The position numbers and the translations under genes were made by a program. A stretch of 64,000 nucleotides of DNA from Bacillota bacterium (lineage in GTDB: Bacteria; Bacillota; Clostridia; Christensenellales; Aristaeellaceae): the NCBI GenBank assembly GCA_023421395.1, contig JAEZTL010000029.1:1-64000 (forward strand), in the 5' to 3' direction. How positions within the stretch are numbered: the stretch's first letter is position 1; each line of letters starts with the position of its first letter. This document shows positions 50,358-60,477 of this stretch, piece after piece. The notes below the pieces were generated by a model. The model saw only the letters and a program-made list of their open reading frames with translations. It was not told the origin of the DNA and searched no databases.

Positions 50358-51395
50358 TCACGCCTCCCAGTTCAAAATCACCTTGCCGCTCCGCCCGGTA
50401 TTCATCGCGGCGAAGCCCTGCTCAAAGTCGGCGAAGTGGAAACGGTGGGTGATCAGCGGCGTCAAATCCAGCCCGCTCTCCACCATGGCGGCCATCTTGT
50501 ACCAGGTTTCGTACATCTTGCGTCCGTAGACGCCCTGCAGCGTCAGCCCCTTGAAGATGACCTCGTTCCAGTCGATCTGCGCGTCTTTCGAGAAGATGCC
50601 AAGCAGGGCCACCTTGCCGCCGTTTCGCATGTGATCCAGCAGTTGATGGAGCGCCTGGTCGCTGCCGCTCATCTCCAGCGCCACGTCGAACCCCTCCACC
50701 ATGTGGTGTGCGCGCATTACCTCGCCCAGATCGTTTTGCCCTACGTTGATGGCGAAAAGGCCCATTTTGCGGGCCAGCTCCAGCCGGTATTCGTTGACAT
50801 CGGTGATGATCACCTGACGCGCGCCATTTTTTCTGCAGATGGCGGCCGCCATGATGCCGATGGGCCCCGCGCCGGTCACCAGCACATCCTCGCCCACTAC
50901 GTCAAACTGCAGCGCGGTGTGGGTGGCGTTGCCGTAGGCGTCGAAAAACGCCACCACCTCTTCGGGCAGCGACTCGTCGATGGGCACCACGTTCTTGGCC
51001 GGCAGGCACAGGTACTGCGCGAAGGCGCCGTTGCGGTTGACGCCCACACCCACCGTGTACTTACACCACTGGGCGTTTCCGCCGCGACAGTTGCGGCAAT
51101 GGCCGCAGGTGATGTGCCCCTCGCCGCTGACACGCTGGCCGACATTGAGCCCCTCGACCCCTTCGCCGAGCGATTCGATCACGCCCACGTACTCATGGCC
51201 GATGGTCATCGGCGGGACGATGTTTCTCTGGCTCCACTCGTCCCAGTTGTAGATGTGCAGGTCCGTGCCGCAGATGGCGGTCTTGCGGATGCGGATCAGC
51301 ACCTCGCCGTAGCCGACCTCCGGAATCGGGACCTTCATCAGTTCGAGCCCTTTGCCCGGGCGCGCCTTGACCAGCGCGTACATCTCGCCCCTCAT
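50358..51395 (-). CDS. tdh: L-threonine 3-dehydrogenase
   Basis: 345 residues. Zinc ligands in ICGTDLHIYNWD and GHEYVG; the structural zinc Cys cluster CGHCRNCRGGNAQWC; the NAD motif VTGAGPIGIMAAAI. The segment DVALEMSGS and the final SGKVILNWE are as in Tdh. It oxidises threonine to 2-amino-3-ketobutyrate for Kbl. AGGAGGGTTACGCGC precedes the ATG; the promoter is TGGACG-N17-TATACT on the minus strand (51476-51448). Confidence 0.95.
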   Translation of the reverse strand: MRGEMYALVKARPGKGLELMKVPIPEVGYGEVLIRIRKTAICGTDLHIYNWDEWSQRNIVPPMTIGHEYVGVIESLGEGVEGLNVGQRVSGEGHITCGHCRNCRGGNAQWCKYTVGVGVNRNGAFAQYLCLPAKNVVPIDESLPEEVVAFFDAYGNATHTALQFDVVGEDVLVTGAGPIGIMAAAICRKNGARQVIITDVNEYRLELARKMGLFAINVGQNDLGEVMRAHHMVEGFDVALEMSGSDQALHQLLDHMRNGGKVALLGIFSKDAQIDWNEVIFKGLTLQGVYGRKMYETWYKMAAMVESGLDLTPLITHRFHFADFEQGFAAMNTGRSGKVILNWEA

Positions 51396-51447
51396 GCGCG
51401 TAACCCTCCTTGTCTACCCGCAAGCCGGAAACAAAATTCCAGCCTCA

Positions 51448-51518
51448 AGTATAGCACGCGCCGCCCGGAACGTCCACCGCAAAGTGGAATTGACAGGGGG
51501 CGGTGCCGGGGGTATGAT
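51448..51518. promoter_or_regulatory. Divergent promoters of tdh and the DUF1848 gene
   Basis: Leftward TGGACG-N17-TATACT (51476-51448) and rightward TTGACA-N17-TATGAT (51490-51518). The inverted repeat TCCAC-CGCAAA-GTGGA (51473-51488) lies between the two -35 boxes and could bind one shared regulator. Confidence 0.6.
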
Positions 51519-51538
51519 GGCGGAAGAGGGGGCGGAGC

Positions 51539-52435
51539 ATGATCGTCAGCGCCAGCCGCCGGACGGACATCCCGGCGCATTATTCGGACTGGTTCATGAA
51601 CCGGATTCGGGAAGGGTATGTGCTCGTGACCAATCCCCGGAATGCCGGGCAGGTCCGGCGGGTTATGCTCGCGCCCGGGGATGTGGACGGCTTCGTATTC
51701 TGGACGAAGAACCCCGCCCCGATGCATAAGCACCTCGCGGCGCTCTCTGCGTACGCCTGCTATTTTCAGGTGACCGTTACGCCCTATGGGGCGGACGTGG
51801 AACCGGGGGTACCGGATAAGGAGAAGTCGGTCATCCCCGCGGTGCTCCGTCTGTCGGACGCAATCGGGCCGCACCGCGTGGTGTGGCGGTACGACCCGAT
51901 CCTGCTGAGCGCAAAATACTCGAAGGAATTTCACTATGAGGCATTTGACGTAATGGCGCGGCGCTTCGCCGGGTGCGTGCGCGGCTGTACGATCAGTTTC
52001 CTGGATATGTACAAAAACACCGCGCGCAACGCCGCGGCGCTGGGCCTGAATCCGATAGGGGCAGCGGACATGCTGGAGATGGCGGGGACCGTCGCCTCGA
52101 TCGCAAAAGGATACGGCATGGAGGTTCGGGCCTGCGCCGAACCGATGGATTTTTCGGGCCTGGGCATCGCCCGCGCGAAGTGCGTGGACCCCGCGATCCT
52201 CGAGGAGATCTCCGGGCGCCCGATTTGCGCCAAACCCGACAAAAACCAACGCCCCGGGTGCGGCTGCGCCGCCAGCGTGGACATCGGCGCGTACAACACC
52301 TGCCCGAACGGCTGCAAATACTGCTATGCCAACTTCAGTCCCGCACTGACGGGAGACTGCTCGCGCGTTGACCTCGGCGGTGCGTCCCTGACCGGCAGGC
52401 GGACGGCGCCTGCGCGGAACGCGGAGAATGAATGA
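51539..52435 (+). CDS. DUF1848 protein with CX3CX2C cluster
   Basis: 298 residues. The N-terminal MIVSASRRTDIPA(HYSDWFM) and GDVDGFVFWTKNP segments are diagnostic of DUF1848. The C-terminal half has CGCAASVDIGAYNTCPNGCKYCYAN, giving CX3CX2C, the spacing of a radical-SAM iron-sulfur site, although it lies at the C-terminus. It may repair nucleic acids or modify small molecules; the substrate is unknown. GGAGC precedes the ATG. Confidence 0.85.
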   Translation: MIVSASRRTDIPAHYSDWFMNRIREGYVLVTNPRNAGQVRRVMLAPGDVDGFVFWTKNPAPMHKHLAALSAYACYFQVTVTPYGADVEPGVPDKEKSVIPAVLRLSDAIGPHRVVWRYDPILLSAKYSKEFHYEAFDVMARRFAGCVRGCTISFLDMYKNTARNAAALGLNPIGAADMLEMAGTVASIAKGYGMEVRACAEPMDFSGLGIARAKCVDPAILEEISGRPICAKPDKNQRPGCGCAASVDIGAYNTCPNGCKYCYANFSPALTGDCSRVDLGGASLTGRRTAPARNAENE

Positions 52436-52521
52436 TAGGAAAATGAAAACTATGACGCGGCGCGCCGGGCCGTTGACCGGAGCCCGCGAGCGGTATATAC
52501 TGTGCGCGGGAGGGATGCGCA

Positions 52522-52746
52522 ATGGAAAAGGATAGCAGTTCTGTTCAGTACAAGTGCCCAAAATGCGGCGGGATCCACTATGAGTCCGACCAGTTTCAGG
52601 CGACCGGCGGCAACTTCGCCAAACTCTTCGACATCCAGAACAAGAAGTTTTTTACCGTCAGTTGCACCCAGTGCGGCTATACCGAGCTGTACAAGACCGC
52701 GACCGGCACCGGCTGGAACATCCTGGATTTTTTGATGAACGGCTGA
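52522..52746 (+). CDS. Zinc-ribbon protein (COG3478/YpzJ-like)
   Basis: 74 residues with YKCPKCGG and CTQCGYTELY forming a zinc ribbon and KLFDIQNKKFFTVSC between them. This is the zinc_ribbon_13/COG3478 pattern found in many Firmicutes. GGGAGGGATGCGCA precedes the ATG. Function unknown. Confidence 0.85.
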   Translation: MEKDSSSVQYKCPKCGGIHYESDQFQATGGNFAKLFDIQNKKFFTVSCTQCGYTELYKTATGTGWNILDFLMNG

Positions 52747-52785
52747 CGCCAACAAGAAAGCGCGGATGAGGGGAGGCGAGGGCGC

Positions 52786-53304
52786 ATGAATGCTGCGCCG
52801 ATTCTGATTCCCCTCGTGCTGATCCGCTACGGGCTGATGGGGCTTTGGGGCGGCGACGCGCTCCGGCGCGCCGCGCACTTCCCGGCGGCTGAAGGGATCG
52901 AGCGGGCATTTGCCTGGCTGTATCAACTGAGCAGCCTGTGCCTGATTGCGCTCCCGTTTTTTCTGAGGGTGGACGCCGCCTCACGCCTTTTCATCCCCGG
53001 CCTCGCCGCATACGGGCTGGGCGTGCCCGTCTTGGCCAAAGCCACGATCGACTTCGCGAGGCCGCAGCAGGGCGGCTTCCGTCAGGCCGGATTGTACCGG
53101 GTTTCCCGCAACTCGATGTACGTGGGATACGCGCTGTATTTTCTTGGGTGCGCGCTCCTGACCGCGTCGTGGGCGATGCTCGCCGCGTTCCTGCTGCTCC
53201 AGATATCCACCCACTTTCTGATTCTGTCGGAGGAGCGGTGGTGCCGAATGGCGTTCGGGGAGGCGTACAAAGCGTACATGGAGCGGGTGCGGCGATACGT
53301 CTAA
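52786..53304 (+). CDS. Isoprenylcysteine carboxyl methyltransferase-like membrane protein
   Basis: 172 residues with about four or five membrane helices. The segment QAGLYRVSRNSMYVGYALYFLGCALLTASW is the family SAM-binding signature (GxYxxxRNPxYxG), although Pro is replaced by Ser. The final EERWCRMAFGEAYKAYMERV fits too. It may methylate a lipid-linked or small-molecule substrate. GGGGAGGCGAGGGCGC precedes the ATG. Confidence 0.85.
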   Translation: MNAAPILIPLVLIRYGLMGLWGGDALRRAAHFPAAEGIERAFAWLYQLSSLCLIALPFFLRVDAASRLFIPGLAAYGLGVPVLAKATIDFARPQQGGFRQAGLYRVSRNSMYVGYALYFLGCALLTASWAMLAAFLLLQISTHFLILSEERWCRMAFGEAYKAYMERVRRYV

Positions 53305-53506
53305 CGGGATTGCACGCGCTCCGTTACCCCCTCTTCGGCGCTTTCGGTCCCGCACAGCACTTTGATGCCGTGCTTTTTGAGAAACCCCACGGACTTGGCC
53401 GGAGACTCCGCCGGTCGGTGACGACGGTGGACAACCGCTCCAGCGAACAAAAGGAGATCATGGCGCCGTGGCCGAACGTATAGAATTTATGGATAAGGCC
53501 ACTCAT
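53301..53506 (-). pseudogene. Decayed DeoR-family regulator, C-terminal remnant
   Basis: One frame reads HKFYTFGHGAMISFCSLERLSTVVTDR, matching the end of the DeoR sensor domain (KFG...F...LE-x-(I/L)-T-x-(V/I)TD). The next frame continues AESPAKSVGFLKKHGIKVL, as expected after a frameshift. The N-terminal HTH is absent. It is a pseudogene that has lost its regulated operon. The rest of the gap to 53827 holds only the promoter of the ABC exporter. Confidence 0.55.
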
Positions 53507-53747
53507 CCTTGGATCTTCAACATTTTATATCGGATTTCCGAAACACGCTGGATCATATGAATCCGGTTGATCACGGGGTGCGGCGCGTTGGCTGAAAGGG
53601 CTGACGCGGCGCGCGGAACCCTCGTTTCACCGGCACTGGCGCCGCCGGAAGCGCGGGAAACCGTGCGGGGATTTCCCGGCAGCCGAAGGCCCGGTTTTTT
53701 CGCGGAGCCCCTCTTTCATCCGCACTCGCTTTAAAATCCCGGGTTCT

Positions 53748-53776
53748 TTGATATTTCTCGGGATGTATGCTATAAT
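53748..53776 (+). promoter_or_regulatory. Promoter of the ABC exporter
   Basis: TTGATA (53748-53753), 17-bp spacer, TATAAT (53771-53776), about 50 bp from the TTG start. Confidence 0.7.
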
Positions 53777-53827
53777 TGAAATAATGTACCCGCTATACCG
53801 GGCAGCCGCCCGAAAGGAGAGATCCAA

Positions 53828-55660
53828 TTGCCGAAGCTGCCGCGCGGCTTTTTGACCGAAGAAGAAAAGAGAAATCGTCCCAAGATCACCAAGGCGCTGC
53901 TTCTGCGCATCGCTTCGTACCTGAAACCCTACTGGAAGCAGCTTCTGCTGGTGTTCTTTACCATCATCACTTCGAGCGTGCTGGGCCTGTTCCCGTCGAT
54001 CATCACGGGCCGCATCGTGGACGAGGCGGTGATCGGCCACGACATGAAGATGCTGATTGAACTGATGATCATGGCGGGCGTTGCGCTGGTGGCGTCGCAG
54101 GTGATCGGCGTGCTGGAGAGCTACGTCAACATCTGGATCTCGCAGCGGATCATCTACGACATGAAAAACGAAATGTACCGGCATCTGCAGGGCATGCCCC
54201 ATGCGTTTTTCACCACCGAAAAGCAGGGCGACATCGTGACCCGCATGAACGGGGACGTGGGCGGCGTCAGCACGGTGCTGTCCAGCACGCTGTCCAACAT
54301 TCTCTCCAATATCACCATCGTCGTGACCACGATGGTGGCGCTGTTTTCGATGAGCTGGCAGTTGGCGCTGCTGGGCATTCTGGCGATCCCGCTTCTGATC
54401 CTGCCCACGAAGGAGGTGGGCAAGACCCGCTGGCAGCTGCTGGCCAAGGGCCAGGCCAGACAGGACGAGCTCAACCAGATCATCAATGAAACGCTGTCGG
54501 TCAGCGGCTCGCTTTTGACCAAGCTCTTCACGCGCGAGGACAAGGACTACGAGCAGTTCAAAAAGGTCAACGAGGATGTGACGCTTTGGACCATGCGGGA
54601 GCAGCGCTCCGGCAAGTGGTTCAAGATGATGATGAGCATGTTCTCCCAGGCGGGCCCGCTCCTCATCTACTGCGCCGGCGGCTTCATGATCCTGAGGGGC
54701 ATGGACCCGAATCTCAGCGTCGGCGTCATCACCTCCACGGTGGCGCTGGTCAACCGGCTGTATCGGCCGCTGCAGAGCCTTACGGATGTGCAGGTGGACA
54801 TCACCCGCTCGATGGCGCTCTTCACCCGCATCTTTGACTATCTGGACCGGAAGAACAACATCCTGAACAAACCCGACGCCGTAAAGCCCACGCTGGAGAA
54901 GGCGGACATTCGCTTCGACCACGTGCAGTTCGCTTATGCCCAGGGGCTTGAGATTCTCCGGGACATCGACTTCACGCTGCCCGGCGGCGAGATGTTCGCC
55001 ATCGTCGGCCCCTCGGGCGCGGGCAAGTCCACGCTGGTGAACATGATTCCGCGGCTGTACGACGTGACCGGAGGCTCGGTCAAAATCGGCGGCGTCGACG
55101 TGCGCGATATCGACCTGACCTATCTCCGCGCCGGCATCGGCATGGTGACGCAGGATACCTACCTCTTCAACGGCACCATCGAAGAAAACCTGCGCTGTGC
55201 CAGGGAAGACGCGACGATGGAGGAACTGGAGGCGGCCTGCCGCGTCGCCAACATCCACGACTTCATCACCGCCCAGCCCGAAGGCTACAAAACGCGGGTG
55301 GGCAACCGGGGCCTGAAGCTGTCCGGCGGTGAAAAGCAGCGCATGTCCATCGCCCGCGTCATCCTGAAGGACCCGAAGATCCTGATTCTAGACGAGGCGA
55401 CCTCGTCCCTCGACTCCATCAGCGAGAGCCACATTCAGGACGCGCTGGACGCGCTGATGAAGGGGCGCACCTCCATCGTCATCGCACACCGGCTGTCCAC
55501 GGTGCTGGCGGCGGATCAGATTCTGGTGCTTACCGACGGCGAGATCAAGGAGCGCGGCCGCCACGACGAACTCATGGCGATGCGCGGCATCTACCACGAG
55601 CTGTTCGAAACCCAGTTCCGCCGCGCCATCGAGATGCACAACGAGGCCGCCTTGAATTGA
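53828..55660 (+). CDS. ABC exporter, fused membrane and ATPase domains
   Basis: 610 residues from a TTG behind AAAGGAGAGATCCAA. Six membrane helices (about 25-320), then an ATPase with Walker A GPSGAGKST, Q-loop VTQDTYLF, signature LSGGEKQR, Walker B ILILDEATSSLD and H-loop IAHRLS. It is a half-size type IV exporter that would act as a homodimer or heterodimer. Substrate (drug, peptide or lipid) unknown. Confidence 0.94.
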   Translation: MPKLPRGFLTEEEKRNRPKITKALLLRIASYLKPYWKQLLLVFFTIITSSVLGLFPSIITGRIVDEAVIGHDMKMLIELMIMAGVALVASQVIGVLESYVNIWISQRIIYDMKNEMYRHLQGMPHAFFTTEKQGDIVTRMNGDVGGVSTVLSSTLSNILSNITIVVTTMVALFSMSWQLALLGILAIPLLILPTKEVGKTRWQLLAKGQARQDELNQIINETLSVSGSLLTKLFTREDKDYEQFKKVNEDVTLWTMREQRSGKWFKMMMSMFSQAGPLLIYCAGGFMILRGMDPNLSVGVITSTVALVNRLYRPLQSLTDVQVDITRSMALFTRIFDYLDRKNNILNKPDAVKPTLEKADIRFDHVQFAYAQGLEILRDIDFTLPGGEMFAIVGPSGAGKSTLVNMIPRLYDVTGGSVKIGGVDVRDIDLTYLRAGIGMVTQDTYLFNGTIEENLRCAREDATMEELEAACRVANIHDFITAQPEGYKTRVGNRGLKLSGGEKQRMSIARVILKDPKILILDEATSSLDSISESHIQDALDALMKGRTSIVIAHRLSTVLAADQILVLTDGEIKERGRHDELMAMRGIYHELFETQFRRAIEMHNEAALN

Positions 55661-56087
55661 ACCCGCGGCTTTTCCCGGCGCTCCTTCAAAACGAAACCGG
55701 TGCCGGCGACATGTGCGCCGGAACCTCAGACCATCCACAAAGTCTTTGCAGGGTTTCCATCGTTCCCGGCGGCGTGTACGCCGGGAACGGGATAGCGCCA
55801 CCAGTACGCATATTGGTGGCGCTATCTGTACATTGGGTCAGTGCGCCGCCCGGAAATCCCGCAGGATTTCAGGCGCACGCAGGGTTCCTCCCTTGCATTA
55901 AAAACGCCCCGGGCTTTTTTGATGCCTTGACTACCGGCTCAGCCGGTGGTACATGACTGCCGACTGGAACGGATGCCGGGAGAAGCGTTGCTTTTCGACA
56001 GCGCGCGGCCCGAATACATCGGGGGATTTCAGGCGCTCAGGGCTTATTTCTCGCACAGAGAAGCCTGACGGCGTCTTTTCAACACCC
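55661..56087. other. Non-coding gap with several hairpins and short repeats
   Basis: No supported gene. It holds CGTTCCCGGCG/CGCCGGGAACG (55761-55789), GATAGCGCCACCA/TGGTGGCGCTATC (55791-55826), GAAATCC/GGATTTC, and the terminator-like AAAAACGCCCCGGGC-TTTTTT (55900-55920). GGATTTCAGGCGC occurs twice (from 55864 and from 56028). Confidence 0.5.
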
Positions 56088-56690
56088 TTATTCGATGCAG
56101 ATCACCCGGCCGCCGGAAAAATCCCGGGGCGCCATGGCCGGATTCAGGCGCAATAGCGCGCCGGGTGTGGTGCGCAGCCGCGCGGCGGCCCGCTCCAGCG
56201 TATCGCCGGGGGCCAGCGTGTAGGTGCGGCAGCCGCGGGAGCCCGCAGGCGGCGCGCAGTAGCGCTGGCCGGGCTGCGGCTGGTCGGAAAGGGCTGGGTT
56301 GGCGGCGCGCATCGCGCGGTAGGACACATCAAAGCGGACGAGTAGGTCCTCAAGCCGTTCGCCCGGCTGCACGGCGCCCTGCCGGTATCCCGGCGGGCAG
56401 GGCGGTTGCGGCGCGGGGCGCGGCGGCTGCGGAGGACGAGGCTGCGGCGAGGGAGGCGCCGGCCGGGGTGCGGGCTGCGGCGGCCCGGGAACGGGCGCGG
56501 CGCGCGTATCGGGCCCGTTTGCCGCCGGCACGCAAAGCACCTGCCCCGGCTGAAGGCGCAGTGGGTCCACCAGCGGGTTCCGAGCGATCAGCGACCGCTG
56601 CGTGATGCCCAGGCTGCGCGCGATGTTCTGCAGCGTATCCCCCTGCCGCACGGTATAGGTATCGCCCAGCGGGCAAACGCTTCTTTCCAA
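56088..56690 (-). CDS. LysM-repeat protein
   Basis: 200 residues from a TTG after GGGAGGGATTTGCT. LysM-like repeats are at about 10-55 (YTVRQGDTLQNIARSLGIT...NPLVDPLRLQPGQVLCVP), about 108-145 and about 153-200 (YTLAPGDTLERAAARL). A Pro-rich linker joins the first two. No signal peptide is visible, as in several spore coat LysM proteins (SafA-like). It probably binds peptidoglycan or the spore cortex. Confidence 0.82.
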   Translation of the reverse strand: MERSVCPLGDTYTVRQGDTLQNIARSLGITQRSLIARNPLVDPLRLQPGQVLCVPAANGPDTRAAPVPGPPQPAPRPAPPSPQPRPPQPPRPAPQPPCPPGYRQGAVQPGERLEDLLVRFDVSYRAMRAANPALSDQPQPGQRYCAPPAGSRGCRTYTLAPGDTLERAAARLRTTPGALLRLNPAMAPRDFSGGRVICIE

Positions 56691-56695
56691 AGCAA

Positions 56696-56736
56696 ATCCC
56701 TCCCTGCTGATAAGCCTATGCGCGGGAGGGATGGTT
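56696..56736 (-). promoter_or_regulatory. Ribosome-site-sequestering hairpin of the LysM gene
   Basis: The leader RNA reads ATCCCTCCC, an 18-19 nt loop, then GGGAGGGAT, whose right arm is the ribosome binding site of the LysM gene. All nine pairs are perfect, so the site can be closed when the RNA folds. Confidence 0.5.
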
Positions 56737-56764
56737 TTTTCTAACGCTTCGGAAATCCGGGCGA

Positions 56765-57480
56765 TCAGGCGAAGGGCTGCTTGCCGGGGCGGTGCGCCTG
56801 AATCTCATCTATGACGGCGGTCTTTCGCGTGAGCAGGAAAACCGCCAGCTCCGCGATCTCCTCCGGCAGAATCAATTCCTCCGGGTTGAGATCGGGCCGT
56901 ACCCGCCAGGCCATGTCCGTCAGCACCGTGCCGGGGCTGAGCATCATCACCCGCACACCGTCCCCGGCGACTTCCGACGCCAGCGACTTGGTGAACCCCA
57001 GCAGCGCGTGCTTCGACGCGCCATAGACGCTCTGCATCGGGTAACCCTTGTGTGACACCACGGAGCCGATGTTCAGAATCGCGCCCTGCGCCGCCTTCAG
57101 GTGCGGGAGCGCCGCCTGGCACATCAAAAACGGCGCGCGGGTATTGACGGCCATCACGCGGTCATATTCCTCCGGGGCAATGGCCTCGAAGGGCTTTGCG
57201 AGCACTTCGCCGGCGTTGTTGATCAGGATGTCCAGCCGACCGAAGCGATCCGTCGCCCGCTTCACGCAGGCCGCGGGGTAGCCGTCGCCGGTCAGGTCCC
57301 CGGGGAATGGGATGGCCTCCACGCCCGCGGCGCGGGCGATTTCGCAGCTCTCCGAGAGCCGCTCGACGTTCCGCCCGCAAAGCACCAGATTCGCGCCGCC
57401 TTCCGCCAGCGCCCCCGCCAGCGCGCGGCCGATCCCGCCGCCCGCGCCGGTGATCAGCGCGGCTTTCCCGGTAAATGGCT

Positions 57481-57484
<4 letters not shown>
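56765..57484 (-). CDS. Short-chain dehydrogenase/reductase of the lysine-degradation operon
   Basis: 239 residues. NAD(P) motif LITGAGGGIGRALAGA, NNAGEV, and catalytic Ser-Tyr-Lys (IGSVVSHKG, VYGASKHA). It overlaps the end of the aminotransferase gene by four bases, so it is cotranslated. It may reduce the aminoadipate semialdehyde or a later oxo-acid, but this is an inference from position only. Confidence 0.85.
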
Positions 57485-58788
<1,304 letters not shown>

Positions 58789-58810
58789 TGGATGCGCCCC
58801 CTTTCATGGA

Positions 58811-60313
58811 TCAGTCCAGCCGGAAGTCGATGCCCTGCGAAAGCGGCAGGGCTTTCGAGTAATTGATGGTGCAGGTTTGACGGCGCATGTAGGCCTTCCA
58901 GGCGTCGGAGCCGCTCTCGCGGCCGCCGCCGGTCTCCTTCTCGCCGCCGAAGGCGCCGCCGATCTCCGCGCCGGAGGTGCCGATGTTCACGTTGGCGATG
59001 CCGCAATCCGAACCCGCGTAGGAGAGGAAGGTCTCCGCCTCCCGCAGGTCGTTTGTAAAGATGGCGGAGGAGAGGCCGTGGGCCGAGTCATTCTGGATTC
59101 GGATGGCCTCCTCCACACCGCCGGCGTAGGGAATGAGATAAAGCGCCGGGCAAAAGTTTTCCTCCCGGAGGATCGGCATGCCCGGCTTCATCGCGAGGAT
59201 CGCGGGCCGTACGTAGCAGCCGGAGGAGAGGGGCAGCGCCTCGCCGCCGGTGAGAAGCCGTCCGCCCTGGGCCACGGCTCGCTCGACGGTTTTTTGAAAC
59301 AGCGCCACGCCGTCCCGGTCGATCATCGGGCCGATGTGGCTGGCGTCGTCCAGCGGGTCGCCCACCTTCAGCTTGGCGTAGGCGTCCGCAAGGCTCGCCG
59401 CGGTCTTTTCAAACACGCTTTCGTGAATGATCGCCCGGCGGACGGTGGTGCAGCGCTGACCGGTGGTGCCTGCCGCGCCGAACACGATGCCCGGCACCAC
59501 CAGCTTCATGTCGGCGGAGGGTGCGACGATCACTGCGTTGTTGCCGCCAAGCTCCAGAATCGTGCGGCCAAAGCGGGCGGCGACGGTTTCGGATACGTGC
59601 CGGCCTACGGCGGTGGAGCCGGTGAAGGACACCAGACTGACTCTGGGGTCCCGGAGGAGCGCCTCGCCCACGGATTTGCCGCCGCCGACCACCAGGCTGA
59701 ACACGCCCTCAGGCATGTCGTTTTCCTTCAATACTTCGCCCAGGAGTTTCATTACCGCCACCGCGCACAGCGGCACCTTGCCGGAGGGCTTCCATACGGT
59801 CACGTCGCCGCACACCGCCGCCACCATGGCGTTCCAGGACCACACCGCCACGGGGAAGTTGAACGCGCTGATCACGCCCACAATGCCCAGCGGGTGGTAC
59901 TGCTCCATCATCCGGTGGCCGGGGCGCTCGGAGGCGATGGTAAGGCCGTAGAGCTGGCGGGACAGGCCCACCGCGAAGTCGCAGATGTCGATCATCTCCT
60001 GCACTTCGCCCATGCCCTCCTGCAGAATTTTGCCCATCTCCAGCGACACCAGTTCGCCCAGCCTGCGCTTATTCTCCCGAAGCTTCAAACCAAACTGACG
60101 CACAATCTCGCCCCGGCGCGGCGCGGGAACCGCGCGCCATATGGGGAAGGCCGCCTCCGCGGCGTCCAATACCCGCGCAAGATCGGCCTGGGTCGCCTGG
60201 CGCACGCCGCCCAGCACCCTTCCGTCCACCGGGGAAAAGGATGAAACCGTCTCGCCCTCCGCAAACCATTCAAGCCCCGTCGAGGCGCCCGGAACCACCG
60301 TGTTTTCCAGCAT
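58811..60313 (-). CDS. Aldehyde dehydrogenase, ALDH7 type (aminoadipate semialdehyde dehydrogenase)
   Basis: 500 residues. NAD site GSTAVGR, catalytic Glu in LELGGNNA, catalytic Cys in GTTGQRCTTVRR, and ALDH7 features such as MMEQYHPLGIVGVISAFNFPVAVWSWN and the C-terminal GSDAWKAYMRRQTCTINY. It oxidises aminoadipate semialdehyde to 2-aminoadipate. With Lat this is a two-step lysine pathway. GGAAGGTGCAAAC precedes the ATG. The transcript has a 150-nt leader from the promoter at 60472. Confidence 0.92.
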   Translation of the reverse strand: MLENTVVPGASTGLEWFAEGETVSSFSPVDGRVLGGVRQATQADLARVLDAAEAAFPIWRAVPAPRRGEIVRQFGLKLRENKRRLGELVSLEMGKILQEGMGEVQEMIDICDFAVGLSRQLYGLTIASERPGHRMMEQYHPLGIVGVISAFNFPVAVWSWNAMVAAVCGDVTVWKPSGKVPLCAVAVMKLLGEVLKENDMPEGVFSLVVGGGKSVGEALLRDPRVSLVSFTGSTAVGRHVSETVAARFGRTILELGGNNAVIVAPSADMKLVVPGIVFGAAGTTGQRCTTVRRAIIHESVFEKTAASLADAYAKLKVGDPLDDASHIGPMIDRDGVALFQKTVERAVAQGGRLLTGGEALPLSSGCYVRPAILAMKPGMPILREENFCPALYLIPYAGGVEEAIRIQNDSAHGLSSAIFTNDLREAETFLSYAGSDCGIANVNIGTSGAEIGGAFGGEKETGGGRESGSDAWKAYMRRQTCTINYSKALPLSQGIDFRLD

Positions 60314-60477
60314 GTTTGCACCTTCCTTCCAAAAATGGCGCGCGCCGAACGAGCGTCTTCGCCCGCGCAGCGCGCAAGATGTCTATAAAGGCTGCGCGGG
60401 GCGGGCGTCGTCGTCCTTCGTGCGCCCGGGGATGGCCTCCGGCGCGCACTGCCTCGTGCGTTTTCTGAACCATTATA
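60314..60477 (-). promoter_or_regulatory. Promoter and structured leader of the lysine-degradation operon
   Basis: A minus-strand TATAAT lies at 60477-60472 with a weak -35. The leader to the ATG is about 155 nt and holds CCCGCGCAGC/GCTGCGCGGG (60362-60371 with 60391-60400), a perfect 10-bp stem. The conserved core of lysine riboswitches (AGUA, GCCGAAG) is not seen. Confidence 0.5.

Noticed and set aside
49140..51542. An 800-codon open frame on the plus strand opposite kbl-tdh, and other long antisense frames (for example 12746-14002, 15451-17232, 24347-25891, 53627-55258)
   Set aside because: They run exactly opposite well-supported genes, lack ribosome sites and encode low-complexity His/Arg/Gly-rich protein. 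High-GC DNA gives such frames by chance.
51539..52435. Calling the DUF1848 protein a radical SAM enzyme
   Set aside because: The CX3CX2C spacing fits, but its C-terminal position and the lack of other radical SAM motifs make the assignment unsafe.
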